Assembly (NCBI RefSeq): GCF_029910235.1 | Contig: NZ_CP112874.1 | Coordinates: 682,001 to 746,000 of the forward strand | Direction: 5' to 3' | DNA length: 64,000 nt | Source: Pseudanabaena galeata CCNP1313 | Lineage (GTDB): Bacteria > Cyanobacteriota > Cyanobacteriia > Pseudanabaenales > Pseudanabaenaceae | Part shown: one piece after another, positions 55,379 to 64,000 of the stretch | Layout: every line of letters begins with the position of its first letter | How positions within the stretch are numbered: position 1 is the stretch's first letter | Program-made: the position numbers and the translations under genes | The notes under the pieces: generated by a model | Seen by the model: the letters and a program-made list of their open reading frames with translations, nothing else | What the model was told of the DNA's origin: nothing | Database searches by the model: none

Positions 55379-55603
55379 ATGAACTATCGCGATCGCATCA
55401 CCATTGAATCAGGAAAACGCAGTGGCAAACCCTGTATTAGAGGAATGCGAATTACCGTTTATGACGTTCTGTCTTATCTTGCCTCTGGTATGACCTATCA
55501 AGAAGTTCTTGAAGACTTCCCCTACCTCACTCAAGAAGATATCTTTGCCTGTCTAAGCTATGCCGCTGACCGTGAACAACAAACGCTCCTGATTCAAGCA
55601 TGA
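55379..55603 (+). CDS. DUF433 protein, second copy
   Basis: 74 residues. The core DUF433 pattern is RITIESGKRSGKPCIRGMRI, then TVYDVLSYLASGMTYQEVLE and DFPYLTQEDIFACLSYAADR. It is shorter and closer to the consensus than the copy at 44813. The stop overlaps the DUF5615 start by 4 bases. It is divergent from the NACHT-GUN4 gene, with 91 bases between starts. Confidence 0.9.
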   Translation: MNYRDRITIESGKRSGKPCIRGMRITVYDVLSYLASGMTYQEVLEDFPYLTQEDIFACLSYAADREQQTLLIQA

Positions 55604-55932
55604 AGCTACTATTCGATCACAACCTTTCGCCAAAATTGATTTATCGCTTAGCAGAATTATTTCCTAATTCCAATCATGTTTTTCAATTAGGATTAGATCA
55701 AGTGGAAGATCGGCAAGTGTGGCAATACGCAAAAGCAAACGGTTTTACAATTGTCACAAAAGACAGTGATTACAATGAGTTGCTAATTTTGTTGGATTTT
55801 CCGCCAAAAATAATTTGGATTCGGCGTGGCAATTGCTCAACCAATGAAATTGAGAATATTTTGAGAATGCACTATCTCGATATTCAAGATCTAATCAACA
55901 CGGAATCTCTAGGACTGTTGACCCTGTACTAG
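55600..55932 (+). CDS. DUF5615 PIN-like protein, second copy
   Basis: 110 residues. The opening MKLLFDHNLSPKLIYRLAEL, FTIVTKDSDYNELLIL and IIWIRRGNCSTNEIENIL are the DUF5615 signature, with FDHN, KDSD and RRGN carrying the presumed PIN acidic/polar residues. With DUF433 it forms a predicted type II toxin-antitoxin-like pair. The DDH-type residues look intact, so it may be active. Confidence 0.9.
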   Translation: MKLLFDHNLSPKLIYRLAELFPNSNHVFQLGLDQVEDRQVWQYAKANGFTIVTKDSDYNELLILLDFPPKIIWIRRGNCSTNEIENILRMHYLDIQDLINTESLGLLTLY

Positions 55933-55985
55933 ATTTTCCACTTTAGCTCTTGAGTCATGGTGCTTAGGGCGATCGCTAAAACTAA

Positions 55986-57956
55986 TTATCTTGTCTTCGC
56001 TGCAATCCGATGCTGAATTTCTAAATACACCAGTAAAGCATTCACATCCGCAGGATTCACCCCACCGATACGGCTAGCCTGTCCAATCGTCATCGGACGA
56101 ATCTTGCTCAACTTCTCTCTTGATTCCTTAGAAAGAGTCTCGATCGCATTGTAATCAATATCCATTGGTAACTTGCGATCGCTATGCTTAGCAACCTCCT
56201 CAATCTGATGTTCTTGACGTTGGATATAGCCCACATACTTCACTTCAATTTCCGCAGCCAGACGTTCAAAGCGATTCAAGTTAGGATCGGCTAAACCATA
56301 GTGAATTAATTCCGCATAGTTAAACTTAGGACGACGCAACAGATCAGAAAGCGTAATTGCACCACGAATTATTTCCCCTGTTTCGGCAGTAATCCTTTGA
56401 CCAAGTTCATCCTTTTCCTTAACGCGAGTTCCATTCAGACGCTCCACTTCTGCATAAACACGCTCCTGTTTATCACAGAACAATTGCCAACGACGATCAT
56501 CGACTAAACCAATCTCGCGTCCAATCGGCGTAAGTCGGCGATCGGCATTGTCCGATCGCAAAATCAAGCGATATTCTGAACGGCTGGTCAACATGCGATA
56601 GGGTTCGCGCAATTCCTTAGTGCAGAGATCATCGATCAGCGTACCGATGTAGCTACTAGCACGAGGTAACACTACCATCTCTTTGCCCTTCGCAAATAGA
56701 GCCGCATTCATTCCCGCAATCAACCCTTGTGCGGCAGCTTCTTCATAGCCAGTAGTTCCATTAATTTGACCCGCACAAAATAGCCCTTCAATCAATTTCG
56801 TCATCAAAGTGGGATAGCACTGAGTCGCAGGAATATAGTCATATTCGACGGCATAGGCAGCGCGGAGCATATGACAATTTTCGAGTCCAGGGAGAGTTCT
56901 CAACATTTGTAATTGAATATTCTCAGGCATTCCCGTTGAGAAGCCTTGAATATAAAGCTCAGGAATCGTCCGACCTTCTGGCTCGATGAAAATCTGATGA
57001 CTCTCTTTATCGGCAAAACGTACAATTTTATCTTCGATGCTCGGACAATAGCGCGGCCCCTTCGCATCGATAAAGCCACCATAAACGGGCGTAAGGTGCA
57101 GATTTTCGCGAATGATGCGATGGGTTTCGGCGGTAGTACGAGTTAAATAGCAATTCATTTGCTCACGTTCCACCCATGCACTCGGATCGAAGCTGAACCA
57201 ATTATGCTCTGTATCCGAAGGTTGCACTTCCATTTTGCTGTAGTCCACGCTGCGGCGATCAACTCGTGCAGGTGTACCTGTTTTGAGGCGATCGGTGACA
57301 AAGCCCAAGGCATTGAGAGTTTCTGTAAGTCCTGAGACTGCAAATTCTCCAGCCCGACCTGCGGACATGGAGCGATTGCCCACCCAGATTTTGCCATTGA
57401 GAAATGTACCTGTGGTCAGGATGACGGCTTTGCAAGCATAACCAACGCCAAATTGAGTTTCGACACCAATAATTGCTTGGTTAGGGTCTAGCAAAACGTT
57501 AATTACTGTGCCTTCACGCACGGAGAGATTCGGTTCATTCTCAACTACAGCTTTCATTTCCGCAGCATATTCGCGCTTGTCGGTTTGCGCTCGCAATGCC
57601 CAGACTGCGGGTCCCCGTGAACTGTTGAGGATGCGTTTTTGTAAATAGGTGCGATCGGTGATTTTGGCAATTTCGCCGCCGAGGGCATCGACTTCATGGA
57701 CAAGTTGTGATTTGGCGGGACCACCAACGGCGGGGTTACAGGGTTGCCATGCAATGCGATCAAGGTTGAGGGTGAGGAGTAAGGTTTTGCAGCCCATGCG
57801 TGCCGAGGCGAGGGCGGCTTCACAGCCTGCATGACCTGCACCAACGACGACGACTTCAAATTCATCAAGGAATTGCACTTGATTGGGTACTTGATTGGGC
57901 ACTTGATTGGGTACTTGATTGGCTGAATTTATTGAATTACTCGTTATCTCGCTCAT
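55986..57956 (-). CDS. mnmG: tRNA uridine 5-carboxymethylaminomethyl modification enzyme MnmG
   Basis: With MnmE it modifies wobble U34 of several tRNAs. 656 residues from the ATG at 57956; a TTG at 57980 is in frame but less likely. FAD site [27 protein letters not shown]-type [52 protein letters not shown]; late [20 protein letters not shown]-terminal domain ending [20 protein letters not shown]. The N-terminus carries four NQVP/NQVQ repeats encoded by a 12-bp tandem repeat at 57877-57924. Confidence 0.96.
   Translation of the reverse strand: MSEITSNSINSANQVPNQVPNQVPNQVQFLDEFEVVVVGAGHAGCEAALASARMGCKTLLLTLNLDRIAWQPCNPAVGGPAKSQLVHEVDALGGEIAKITDRTYLQKRILNSSRGPAVWALRAQTDKREYAAEMKAVVENEPNLSVREGTVINVLLDPNQAIIGVETQFGVGYACKAVILTTGTFLNGKIWVGNRSMSAGRAGEFAVSGLTETLNALGFVTDRLKTGTPARVDRRSVDYSKMEVQPSDTEHNWFSFDPSAWVEREQMNCYLTRTTAETHRIIRENLHLTPVYGGFIDAKGPRYCPSIEDKIVRFADKESHQIFIEPEGRTIPELYIQGFSTGMPENIQLQMLRTLPGLENCHMLRAAYAVEYDYIPATQCYPTLMTKLIEGLFCAGQINGTTGYEEAAAQGLIAGMNAALFAKGKEMVVLPRASSYIGTLIDDLCTKELREPYRMLTSRSEYRLILRSDNADRRLTPIGREIGLVDDRRWQLFCDKQERVYAEVERLNGTRVKEKDELGQRITAETGEIIRGAITLSDLLRRPKFNYAELIHYGLADPNLNRFERLAAEIEVKYVGYIQRQEHQIEEVAKHSDRKLPMDIDYNAIETLSKESREKLSKIRPMTIGQASRIGGVNPADVNALLVYLEIQHRIAAKTR
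57877..57924. repeat. 12-bp tandem repeat inside mnmG
   Basis: Four units of ACTTGATTGGGT (with small changes) encode [16 protein letters not shown] near the MnmG start. Unit loss or gain would keep frame. Confidence 0.9.
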
Positions 57957-58035
57957 TGCCTGACTAGACCTGACCAACAAAATCGTATTCTAGCTCAAAA
58001 TCAAGATAGATTCATCTTAAAGACGCAATCAAAAC

Positions 58036-58078
58036 CCAAAAGAGAGAGGTGGCACTTCGCGCCGCATCTCTCTTTTGG
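58036..58078. terminator. Hairpin upstream of the membrane protein operon
   Basis: CCAAAAGAGAGA / TCTCTCTTTTGG with a GGTGGCACTTCGCGCCGC top, between the mnmG start and the rightward operon. Confidence 0.55.
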
Positions 58079-58149
58079 CTTAAAAAACTAGCGATCGCAA
58101 CTCTCAAGAATTGATATGATTTAGGTCAACTCAACCATTGCCCCAAGCC

Positions 58150-58629
58150 ATGCAACCTGTTGTAGAAGCACCACAATCTTTATCTAGACAACTGATCGCT
58201 TCAAATGCCATCGCTACAAAAGCTATTGTCTGGGTTCTATTTTTACTGTGGACGATCTTACTGAGTGGCATTACTTGGGAAATTCAACATTCCTGTGCGC
58301 CGATTATCGCTTGGAACGACACATTACCTGCCAAGTGCCAACCGAAAAAAGAGCAAGATATCGCGGCGCGATCGCCCATTGCCAATTGGTTGACCCATAG
58401 CGATCACAATGATCGCACCAGTTCTAAACCGCAAGATCCTCGCATTCCTGCTAGCAGCGATCGCCCAACTAGCGACATCATCAATCCCAATACCATCGGC
58501 GTTGCATCTGGCACAGCCATAGCGATCGTCTCTGCTGTAGCAGGAGCACCTGCGATCGTCACGGTTGGTATTGGTGTAGCAGTGTGGTTTTTCGTTAAAT
58601 TTTTTATCAAAGCGTCAAGTGTCTCGTAA
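58150..58629 (+). CDS. Small membrane protein 1 of an ABC-linked pair
   Basis: 159 residues from the ATG at 58150; a TTG at 58138 is in frame but less likely. TM1 is IVWVLFLLWTILLSGITW (about 26-43). A Cys pair follows (HSC...AKC), then a polar linker of about 55 residues. The C-terminal hydrophobic, Gly/Ala-rich segment is IGVASGTAIAIVSAVAGAPA then IVTVGIGVAVWFFVKFF. The layout is shared with the next gene. No known family was recognised. Confidence 0.6.
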   Translation: MQPVVEAPQSLSRQLIASNAIATKAIVWVLFLLWTILLSGITWEIQHSCAPIIAWNDTLPAKCQPKKEQDIAARSPIANWLTHSDHNDRTSSKPQDPRIPASSDRPTSDIINPNTIGVASGTAIAIVSAVAGAPAIVTVGIGVAVWFFVKFFIKASSVS

Positions 58630-58668
58630 AGTGTAAAAGTTATCACTTCGACCTCACGAGGTATTTCT

Positions 58669-59127
58669 ATGCAGTCTTCCTCTAAACCGAATAGCAGCAT
58701 TGCTGGAGCCAGTAAATCAGCCAGTAAAGCTGTCCAGCCAACTCAACCCGCCCAAGTTACAGCCCCATCCCCCGAACTACAGGCAAAGGATGTTGCTGAG
58801 TCTGGTGATTCCCCAAGCACTTCTCTCCTATCAGAACTGTCGGCGCGTTGGGCGGCTCTGTCTGGCAATCGTCTCCTTGTGGCTGGGTTAATCGGCGTAT
58901 TGGTGCTGACCATGTTTTTGTTTGCGAATAAAGGAAGTAACAACTGCATCTTGAGTTTTAGTAGCTGCAATCCGATCGCGCCAGTGGCGACTGTACCTGT
59001 GGTATTAGCTCTAGGAGCTAGCGCTGCCACTGTACTCGTTCTAACTACAGCGTTTGGAACTTCCGTGATGGTGGCAGTTGGCGCAGGCTTTGTAGTTGGT
59101 TGGATCGTTAGTCAATTCATGCATTGA
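58669..59127 (+). CDS. Small membrane protein 2 of an ABC-linked pair
   Basis: 152 residues. A Ser/Pro/Gln-rich tail of about 65 residues precedes TM1 (LLVAGLIGVLVLTMFLFA), then a close Cys pair (NCILSFSSCNP) and a long Gly/Ala/Val-rich hydrophobic C-terminus (VVLALGASAATVLVLTTAFG then MVAVGAGFVVGWIVSQFMH). The last stretch aligns by eye with the end of the preceding protein (VTVGIGVAVWFFVKFF), so the two look paralogous. The ABC gene begins 67 bases later. No family was recognised. Confidence 0.6.
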   Translation: MQSSSKPNSSIAGASKSASKAVQPTQPAQVTAPSPELQAKDVAESGDSPSTSLLSELSARWAALSGNRLLVAGLIGVLVLTMFLFANKGSNNCILSFSSCNPIAPVATVPVVLALGASAATVLVLTTAFGTSVMVAVGAGFVVGWIVSQFMH

Positions 59128-59194
59128 TTCGGTTGATTTAGCTCTAGGCAAAATCAACCCCGCTACAGTTTTTGACAAGGCAAACTCGGAAATC

Positions 59195-60724
59195 ATGCAC
59201 TTTATCGAACTTCAAAATGTTTCTAAACGCTTTGGAAAGAAATCCATTCTCCAAGAGATCAGTTTGACTGTTCGCCAAGGAGAATTTATCGTTCTGCGTG
59301 GCACGAATGGGGCGGGTAAAACCACCTTGCTCAACGTCATCCTCGGATTACTACATCCAGATACGGGAACAGCGATGCTGCTGGGGCGATCGCCACTGCT
59401 TCCATCGGCAAAGACACGCGTAGGTGTGGTGTTACAGAAGGTGAGTCCTCCCAAGAATCTCACGGTTAAAGAGTTGATCGATCTGGTGCGTAGTTATTAC
59501 CCCGATGCGCTTTCTACTGAAGAAATTCTCAATACCGTGAACTTAGCGGGAAAGCATAACGACTGGGCTGCAAATCTCTCAGGTGGACAAGAACAGCGAC
59601 TGTTGTTTGCCTTAGCCTTGGCTGGGAAGCCCGATCTGCTGGTGTTAGACGAACCAACACGCAATCTTGATCCAGAGGGGTATGCTGACTTTTGGAAGCA
59701 ACTGCGTCTCTGTGTGTCCCAAGGCAAGACCGTTTTGATGGTGACAAACAATCAAGCCGATTGGAAGGAGCTAGTCAGCCTCGCAACGCGAACAATTACT
59801 TTGGAGCATGGTCGTATTCATGAAGATCGCCAGAGTGCGATCGCCAAAAAACCAGTCAATCCCATTACAGAGAGAAAACAAGTAGGGATGTCAAAAGGTG
59901 GAGTGCCATTGTTCTATTCCTCGCCCAAGACAAGCTCAGAGAACACAATCCTTATGGCTGACAACACACCAGCAAAGAATTCCCCAACTCTGTCCTATGG
60001 AAATGACAGTCTGATGCGAGGTTTTTTGCCTCAACTATGGGCGGAATCATTACAATTATGGCGAACTCCCATCTATGGGATCGGTATCTTGCTCTTTTCC
60101 AGTGCGATCGCTTTGTTCCCACCAGATGAGCGCTTGGGTATGTTGGGAGCAATATTCTTTGCGGGACTTAGTTTGTTGACGATCGCCTTTGAGCGCACGG
60201 GCAAGCGGGTTGCAGTCGAACGGGTCGAGGGTTGGCTGAAGTTATTGCGTGTTACGCCTTTGCATCCCTTTGTCTATCTATCCGCAAAGGTGGTGATGTC
60301 GTTGGCGATCTCGGCGATTAGTCTGCTGCTAATTTTAGGGCTAGGGGCTTGGAAACTGGGTATCGATCAATCTTTGGTACAGCGATCGCTAGAATTTATG
60401 AGTTTGTTGCTTGGCAGTATTCCATTTACGATTTTCGGCTTGGCATTAGGCTATCTGGTCAATCCCAAAAGTGTGGATTCCATTGCTGGTTTAGCCATTC
60501 CGATCGCCCTGTTTACCTGTGGGTTGCCTTTACCTGTTTCGCAGGTTGTCCAAGATGCGATCGCCTATTCGCCTTTCTATCACTATGGGCAACTGGTGCT
60601 GTGGTCAGCAGGACAGACCAATGACGGCTATTTTTGGCTGCATGTGGTTTGGTTGCTATGGACGAGTTGTGCTTTTGGTTTGCTTGCTAGTTGGGCATAC
60701 CAACGCGATCAGGCTGTAGAGTAA
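59195..60724 (+). CDS. ABC transporter: ATPase fused to ABC-2-type permease
   Basis: 509 residues from the ATG at 59195; the frame is open from 59096 inside the previous gene. ATPase 1-220: Walker A VLRGTNGAGKTTLLNVILGL, Q-loop VLQKVSP, signature NLSGGQEQRLLFALALAG, Walker B LLVLDEPTRNLD and switch MVTNNQADW. After a polar linker, residues 275-505 hold six membrane helices, with a GWLKLLRVTPLHPFVYLSAK coupling segment. The permease resembles CcmB/ABC-2 exporters. The fusion order ATPase-permease is less common. With the two small membrane proteins upstream it may form an exporter; the cargo is unknown. Confidence 0.87.
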   Translation: MHFIELQNVSKRFGKKSILQEISLTVRQGEFIVLRGTNGAGKTTLLNVILGLLHPDTGTAMLLGRSPLLPSAKTRVGVVLQKVSPPKNLTVKELIDLVRSYYPDALSTEEILNTVNLAGKHNDWAANLSGGQEQRLLFALALAGKPDLLVLDEPTRNLDPEGYADFWKQLRLCVSQGKTVLMVTNNQADWKELVSLATRTITLEHGRIHEDRQSAIAKKPVNPITERKQVGMSKGGVPLFYSSPKTSSENTILMADNTPAKNSPTLSYGNDSLMRGFLPQLWAESLQLWRTPIYGIGILLFSSAIALFPPDERLGMLGAIFFAGLSLLTIAFERTGKRVAVERVEGWLKLLRVTPLHPFVYLSAKVVMSLAISAISLLLILGLGAWKLGIDQSLVQRSLEFMSLLLGSIPFTIFGLALGYLVNPKSVDSIAGLAIPIALFTCGLPLPVSQVVQDAIAYSPFYHYGQLVLWSAGQTNDGYFWLHVVWLLWTSCAFGLLASWAYQRDQAVE

Positions 60725-60825
60725 GATCGCGGCAATCTTCGGTTATTTTAGTTCTCAGAAAATTAGGGGCGATCGCCTGAACAATGCGATACAATGTGGA
60801 AAAGCTGCCGAAATTTGCCAAGTTT

Positions 60826-61218
60826 ATGTCTTCTGAAAATCCAACCCAGTTTGCTCTGACGATCGCCTTTATTGATCCAGAATTGACAAATTCAGAGCGT
60901 GATGATGAGTTAGTAAGCTTGTTTGAAGACTTAAATGCTAACTCTGATATCGAATCGGTTGAACGCTTGCGCGATCCCAATCCTCCCGATGGAAGTAAGA
61001 GTGGTGGTGGTTTATTGGATTTGTTAAAGGCTGAGGCTAATCCTGCAAATGCTTTGAAGGTATTGAAATTTCTAGGCGATCGCTTTGGCAATAAACCAAT
61101 TGCTTTAGAGGCTGAGGTAAATGGTATCAAAATGAAGATCACTGCCTATAGCCAAGAAGAGGTGAAGTTTGGGATCGATGAAATTAATGAATTTATCGAA
61201 AAGCACAAGGTCGCGTAG
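60826..61218 (+). CDS. EACC1-like effector-associated protein
   Basis: 130 residues from the ATG at 60826; an upstream ATG at 60784 would add 14. The pattern is ERDDELVSLFEDLNANSDIE, LRDPNPPDGSKSGGGLLDLL, ANALKVLKFLGDRFGNKP, ALEAEVNGIKMKITAYS and a closing helix. It resembles EACC1 (effector-associated constant component 1) described in bacterial conflict systems, where it is encoded next to caspase-like or other effectors. That is the case here, with only 15 bases to the caspase gene. The match is by eye, not by search. Confidence 0.65.
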   Translation: MSSENPTQFALTIAFIDPELTNSERDDELVSLFEDLNANSDIESVERLRDPNPPDGSKSGGGLLDLLKAEANPANALKVLKFLGDRFGNKPIALEAEVNGIKMKITAYSQEEVKFGIDEINEFIEKHKVA

Positions 61219-61233
61219 GCGTAGGGGCTAGAG

Positions 61234-63156
61234 ATGGGGCGATATGCGCTGCTAATTGGCATCAGTAATTACAATGCGGGTTTGAATCCTTTGCCCAGTG
61301 CGGTGAAGGATGTGGATGCTTTGCAGGAAGTTTTGCTAAATGCGGAGATTGGTGGCTTTGCGGATGGGAATGTGACGGTTTTGAAGGATGCGGAGAAGGG
61401 GGCGATCGAGACGGCGATCTATCATTTGTTTGCTAATCGCAAGCCCGATGACCTATTGCTATTTTATTTTTCAGGTCATGGGGTGACTGATGATCGCCGT
61501 GATTTTTATTTCACTGGGCTTTCGACAAGTAGGGAGGCTTTGCCGCCCACTGCGGTTTCTTCGTCCTATGTGCAGTCGCAAATGTATAACAGTAGGTCAA
61601 AGCGTCAGGTGGCGATTTTGGATTGTTGTCATAGTGGGGCATTTCCGAAGGGGATGATGGCGAAGGATGTCGGTACGGTGGATATTAAGTTGGGTGGGGA
61701 GGGTCAGGCGATTTTGACGGCGGCTGATTCGAGTCAATATGCCTTTGAGCAGGAGGGGTTTGAGTTGTCGCTTTATACGCATTTCTTGGTGGAGGGGCTG
61801 AAGACGGGGGCGGCGGATCGTGATGAGGATGGGGATGTGTCGGTGGATGAGTTGCATCTCTATGTGGAGGGGAAGGTTAAGAGTGTTAATAACAGTATGT
61901 CGCCGAAGTTTTTTGGGCAAAAGGAGGGGCATCGGATTGTGTTGGCAAGGGCGGCGCAGGATGATCCTAAGTTGAGGTTTCGGAAGGAGGTTGAGAAGTT
62001 TGTTAAGCGGAGTAATGGCAGGATTTCTGTTATTGCTAAGAATTTATTACGTGGAAAAAGTCGAGAGCTACAAATTGCTTCATTAGAGGCTGAAGAAATT
62101 ATTAATCAGGTTTTGCTTCCCTATGTCGAATATGCTAAAAAAATTGAAGAGTATGAAACTACATTAATAGAAATGATTGCAGAAGAGTTTCCTTTTAGCG
62201 AAATTACGCAGGAAGAATTACGAGAATATGAAAATCATTTAGGATTGAGAGAAGAAGATATAGACGCAATTGTCCCTCGAATTATTAAGCCAAAACTAGA
62301 TGAATACGAACGAAATTTGCGAGTTAAAGAAGTACAAGTAAGAGAATCACAAAAACAAGAATTGCAGCAAGAAAGACTTGATTTAGGCAATGGGGTAAAT
62401 CTCGATTTGGTGAGGATTCCTGCGGGGGGATTTATGATGGGAATGCCAGCATCGGAGCGCAAAATTGCTCTTGAGAATGCCAAGAAATATAATTGGACTG
62501 GGTTAGAAGAATATTTGGATTGGTCAACGCCCCAACATGAAGTAAAAGTTCCTGCTTTTTTATTGGGGAAATATGCTGTAACCAATGCTCAGTGGAAAGC
62601 CATAATGGGAACAAAGCCTTCGGAAAGTTCTGATGTTAAGTTTCAAGGCGAAAACCAACCAGTAATCAAAGTTTCGTGGGATGATGCTAAGGAGTTTTGT
62701 AAAAAGCTGTCTGAGAAAATAAAAAAGAATGTCAGGTTGCCTAGCGAAGCAGAATGGGAGTATGCTTGTCGCGCTGGAACCACTACCGCCTTTCATTTTG
62801 GAGAAACCATTACCCCCGAACTTGTCAACTATGACGGTAATTATCCATACGGTGATGCACCAAAGGGAGAATATCGCGAAAAGACAGTTGATGTGCAGAG
62901 TTTTAGCCCGAATGCATGGGGCTTATATCAAATGCATGGCAATGTTTGGGAATGGTGCGAAGATATATGGCATGAAAACTATAACGGTGCGCCCACTGAT
63001 GGCTCTGTATGGCTAACTGGCGGCGAACAAAATAAACGCGCTCTGCGGGGTGGCTCGTGGGACGGCAATGCTTTCATTTGTCGTTCAGCGTATCGCAGCG
63101 GGGTCAATGCGGACTATAGCGACTTCAATATCGGTTTTCGGGTTGTTGTTGCTTGA
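61234..63156 (+). CDS. Caspase-like protease with EF-hand and C-terminal FGE-sulfatase domain
   Basis: 640 residues. The caspase p20 region spans 1 to about 240: His82 in FYFSGHGV and Cys132 in [10 protein letters not shown] are the expected dyad, so it is probably active as an Arg/Lys-type orthocaspase. Inside is a full 12-residue EF-hand loop, D195[11 protein letters not shown]. Residues 245-385 are helical/coiled-coil. Residues 388-640 are an FGE/SUMF1 fold: [61 protein letters not shown] and [20 protein letters not shown]. The catalytic FGE Cys pair is not evident, so this domain may bind ligands. Confidence 0.93.
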   Translation: MGRYALLIGISNYNAGLNPLPSAVKDVDALQEVLLNAEIGGFADGNVTVLKDAEKGAIETAIYHLFANRKPDDLLLFYFSGHGVTDDRRDFYFTGLSTSREALPPTAVSSSYVQSQMYNSRSKRQVAILDCCHSGAFPKGMMAKDVGTVDIKLGGEGQAILTAADSSQYAFEQEGFELSLYTHFLVEGLKTGAADRDEDGDVSVDELHLYVEGKVKSVNNSMSPKFFGQKEGHRIVLARAAQDDPKLRFRKEVEKFVKRSNGRISVIAKNLLRGKSRELQIASLEAEEIINQVLLPYVEYAKKIEEYETTLIEMIAEEFPFSEITQEELREYENHLGLREEDIDAIVPRIIKPKLDEYERNLRVKEVQVRESQKQELQQERLDLGNGVNLDLVRIPAGGFMMGMPASERKIALENAKKYNWTGLEEYLDWSTPQHEVKVPAFLLGKYAVTNAQWKAIMGTKPSESSDVKFQGENQPVIKVSWDDAKEFCKKLSEKIKKNVRLPSEAEWEYACRAGTTTAFHFGETITPELVNYDGNYPYGDAPKGEYREKTVDVQSFSPNAWGLYQMHGNVWEWCEDIWHENYNGAPTDGSVWLTGGEQNKRALRGGSWDGNAFICRSAYRSGVNADYSDFNIGFRVVVA

Positions 63157-63220
63157 GTTCCGTTCTTTTCTTTCTCGCGTTCGTGAGGACTTCTCCTTTG
63201 TTTTTTTGCCCTTTGAGTCC

Positions 63221-64000
63221 AAGATCCCCGACTTCTTCTACGCTTTCACAAACACCTTTCAAGTTCACAAAAGAAGTCGGGGATCTGAATCCCCCACTAC
63301 CATCTACAAAGCGCCCACCTAAAGCCAAGATCCCCGACTTCTTCTACATCATCAAAGATAGCTTGCAAGTTTACAAAAGAAGTCGGGGATCTGAATCCCC
63401 CCTACCATCCACAAATCGGCTACCTAAAGCCAAGATCCCCGACTTCTTCTACGCTATCACAGACAACTTTCAAAATTACAAAAGAAGTCGGGGATCTGAA
63501 TCTCCACTACCATCCACCAAGCTCCCATTTAAAGCCAAGATCCCCGACTTCTTCTACATCATCAAAGATAGCTTGCAAGTTTACAAAAGAAGTCGGGGAT
63601 CTGAATCCCCCCTACCATCCACAAAGCGCCCACCTAAAGCCAAGATCCCCGACTTCTTCTACGCTTTCACAAACACCTTTCAAGTTCACAAAAGAAGTCG
63701 GGGATCTAAATCTCCACTACCATCTACAAAGCGCCCACCTAAAGCCAAGATCCCCGACTTCTTCTACGCTTTCACAAACACCTTTCAAGTTCACAAAAGA
63801 AGTCGGGGATCTGAAACCCCACTACCATCCACAAAGCGCCCACCTAAAGCCAAGATCCCCGACTTCTTCTACATCATCAAAGATAGCTTGCAAGTTTACA
63901 AAAGAAGTCGGGAATCTGAATCTCCACTACCATCCACCAAGCTCTCATTTAAAGCCAAGATCCCCGACTTCTTCTACATCATCAAAGATAGCTTGCAAGT
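63221..64000. repeat. 105-bp tandem array of GATCCCCGACTTCTT hairpins
   Basis: Units begin at 63221, 63327, 63432, 63537, 63642, 63747, 63852 and 63957, with spacing of 105 (first 106) bases, and continue past the window. Each unit has the arms AAGATCCCCGACTTCTT and AAGAAGTCGGGGATCT around a loop of about 30 bases. The loop comes in three versions, ordered a-b-c-b-a-a-b-b, where a contains CTTTCACAAACACC, b ATCATCAAAGATAGC and c CTATCACAGACAAC. It starts 64 bases after the caspase stop, and no gene is seen in it. Confidence 0.9.

Noticed and set aside
52445-63156. Diversity-generating retroelement (Avd-like four-helix bundle plus FGE-fold target)
   Set aside because: No reverse transcriptase or template/variable repeat pair was found between them, and the four-helix-bundle gene fits the free-standing S23 family equally well.
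63221-64000. CRISPR array
   Set aside because: The period is 105 bases with a long hairpin in each unit, and the variable part has only three recurring versions rather than unique spacers. No cas genes are in the window.
1-64000. tRNA or rRNA genes
   Set aside because: I scanned the intergenic intervals by eye for cloverleaf and CCA-end patterns and found none. A tRNAscan or Infernal run would be needed to exclude them fully.

Overview
The window comes from a cyanobacterium. HIP1 octamers (GCGATCGC) are dense. The genes include allophycocyanin apcF, a complete minCDE set, photosynthesis-type class II aldolase and class I fructose-bisphosphatase, a cyanobacterial FtsH, ClpC and several cyanobacteria-only families. 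The moderate GC content and gene families suggest a Pseudanabaena-like filamentous lineage, but that is inference. No rRNA, tRNA or CRISPR array was recognised.

Layout. 1-3.1 kb: a HAD-type hydrolase (cut by the window edge), a glycosyltransferase-like protein and a membrane monooxygenase-fold protein. 3.3-5.9 kb: replicative helicase dnaB, split at its Walker A lysine by a 423-residue LAGLIDADG intein. 6.4-10 kb: a site-2-protease-like protein without zinc ligands, plus cyanobacterial orphan proteins. 10.4-14.1 kb: a sugar-phosphate transferase, holA, aroB and infC. 14.4-20.6 kb: a lipoprotein, DUF2301, an internally deleted Uma2 gene, two methyltransferases and dxs. 21-28.2 kb: FIST sensor, apcF, fba, response regulator plus small HD hydrolase, a ribbon-helix-helix-like gene, HNH nuclease. 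28.4-34.2 kb: ftsH, an intact IS30-family element, fbp and a PP2C phosphatase. 34.4-42.4 kb: acetylation genes (AlgX/J-like and MBOAT) joined to minE-minD-minC, then clpC. 42.8-45.6 kb: DUF29/DUF433/DUF5615/Hsp70 operon. 45.7-58 kb: BASS transporter, nadC, GH57, HtrA-like protease, a four-helix-bundle cassette, a NACHT-GUN4 protein, a second DUF433/DUF5615 pair and mnmG. 58.1-63.2 kb: two related small membrane proteins with a fused ABC transporter, then an EACC1-like protein with a caspase-EF-hand-FGE protein. 63.2-64 kb: a 105-bp-period tandem array of hairpins running off the window.

Two themes stand out. First, the intergenic DNA is full of nested palindromes, many able to fold as three-way junctions (an outer stem carrying two hairpins). 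One 111-bp family has seven copies, target-site-like duplications, one insertion inside another repeat family, and compensatory base changes. Second, the right-hand 10 kb contains several candidate conflict or programmed-death genes: the NACHT ATPase with a GUN4 tetrapyrrole-binding-type domain, two DUF433/DUF5615 pairs, and the EACC1-like/caspase module.
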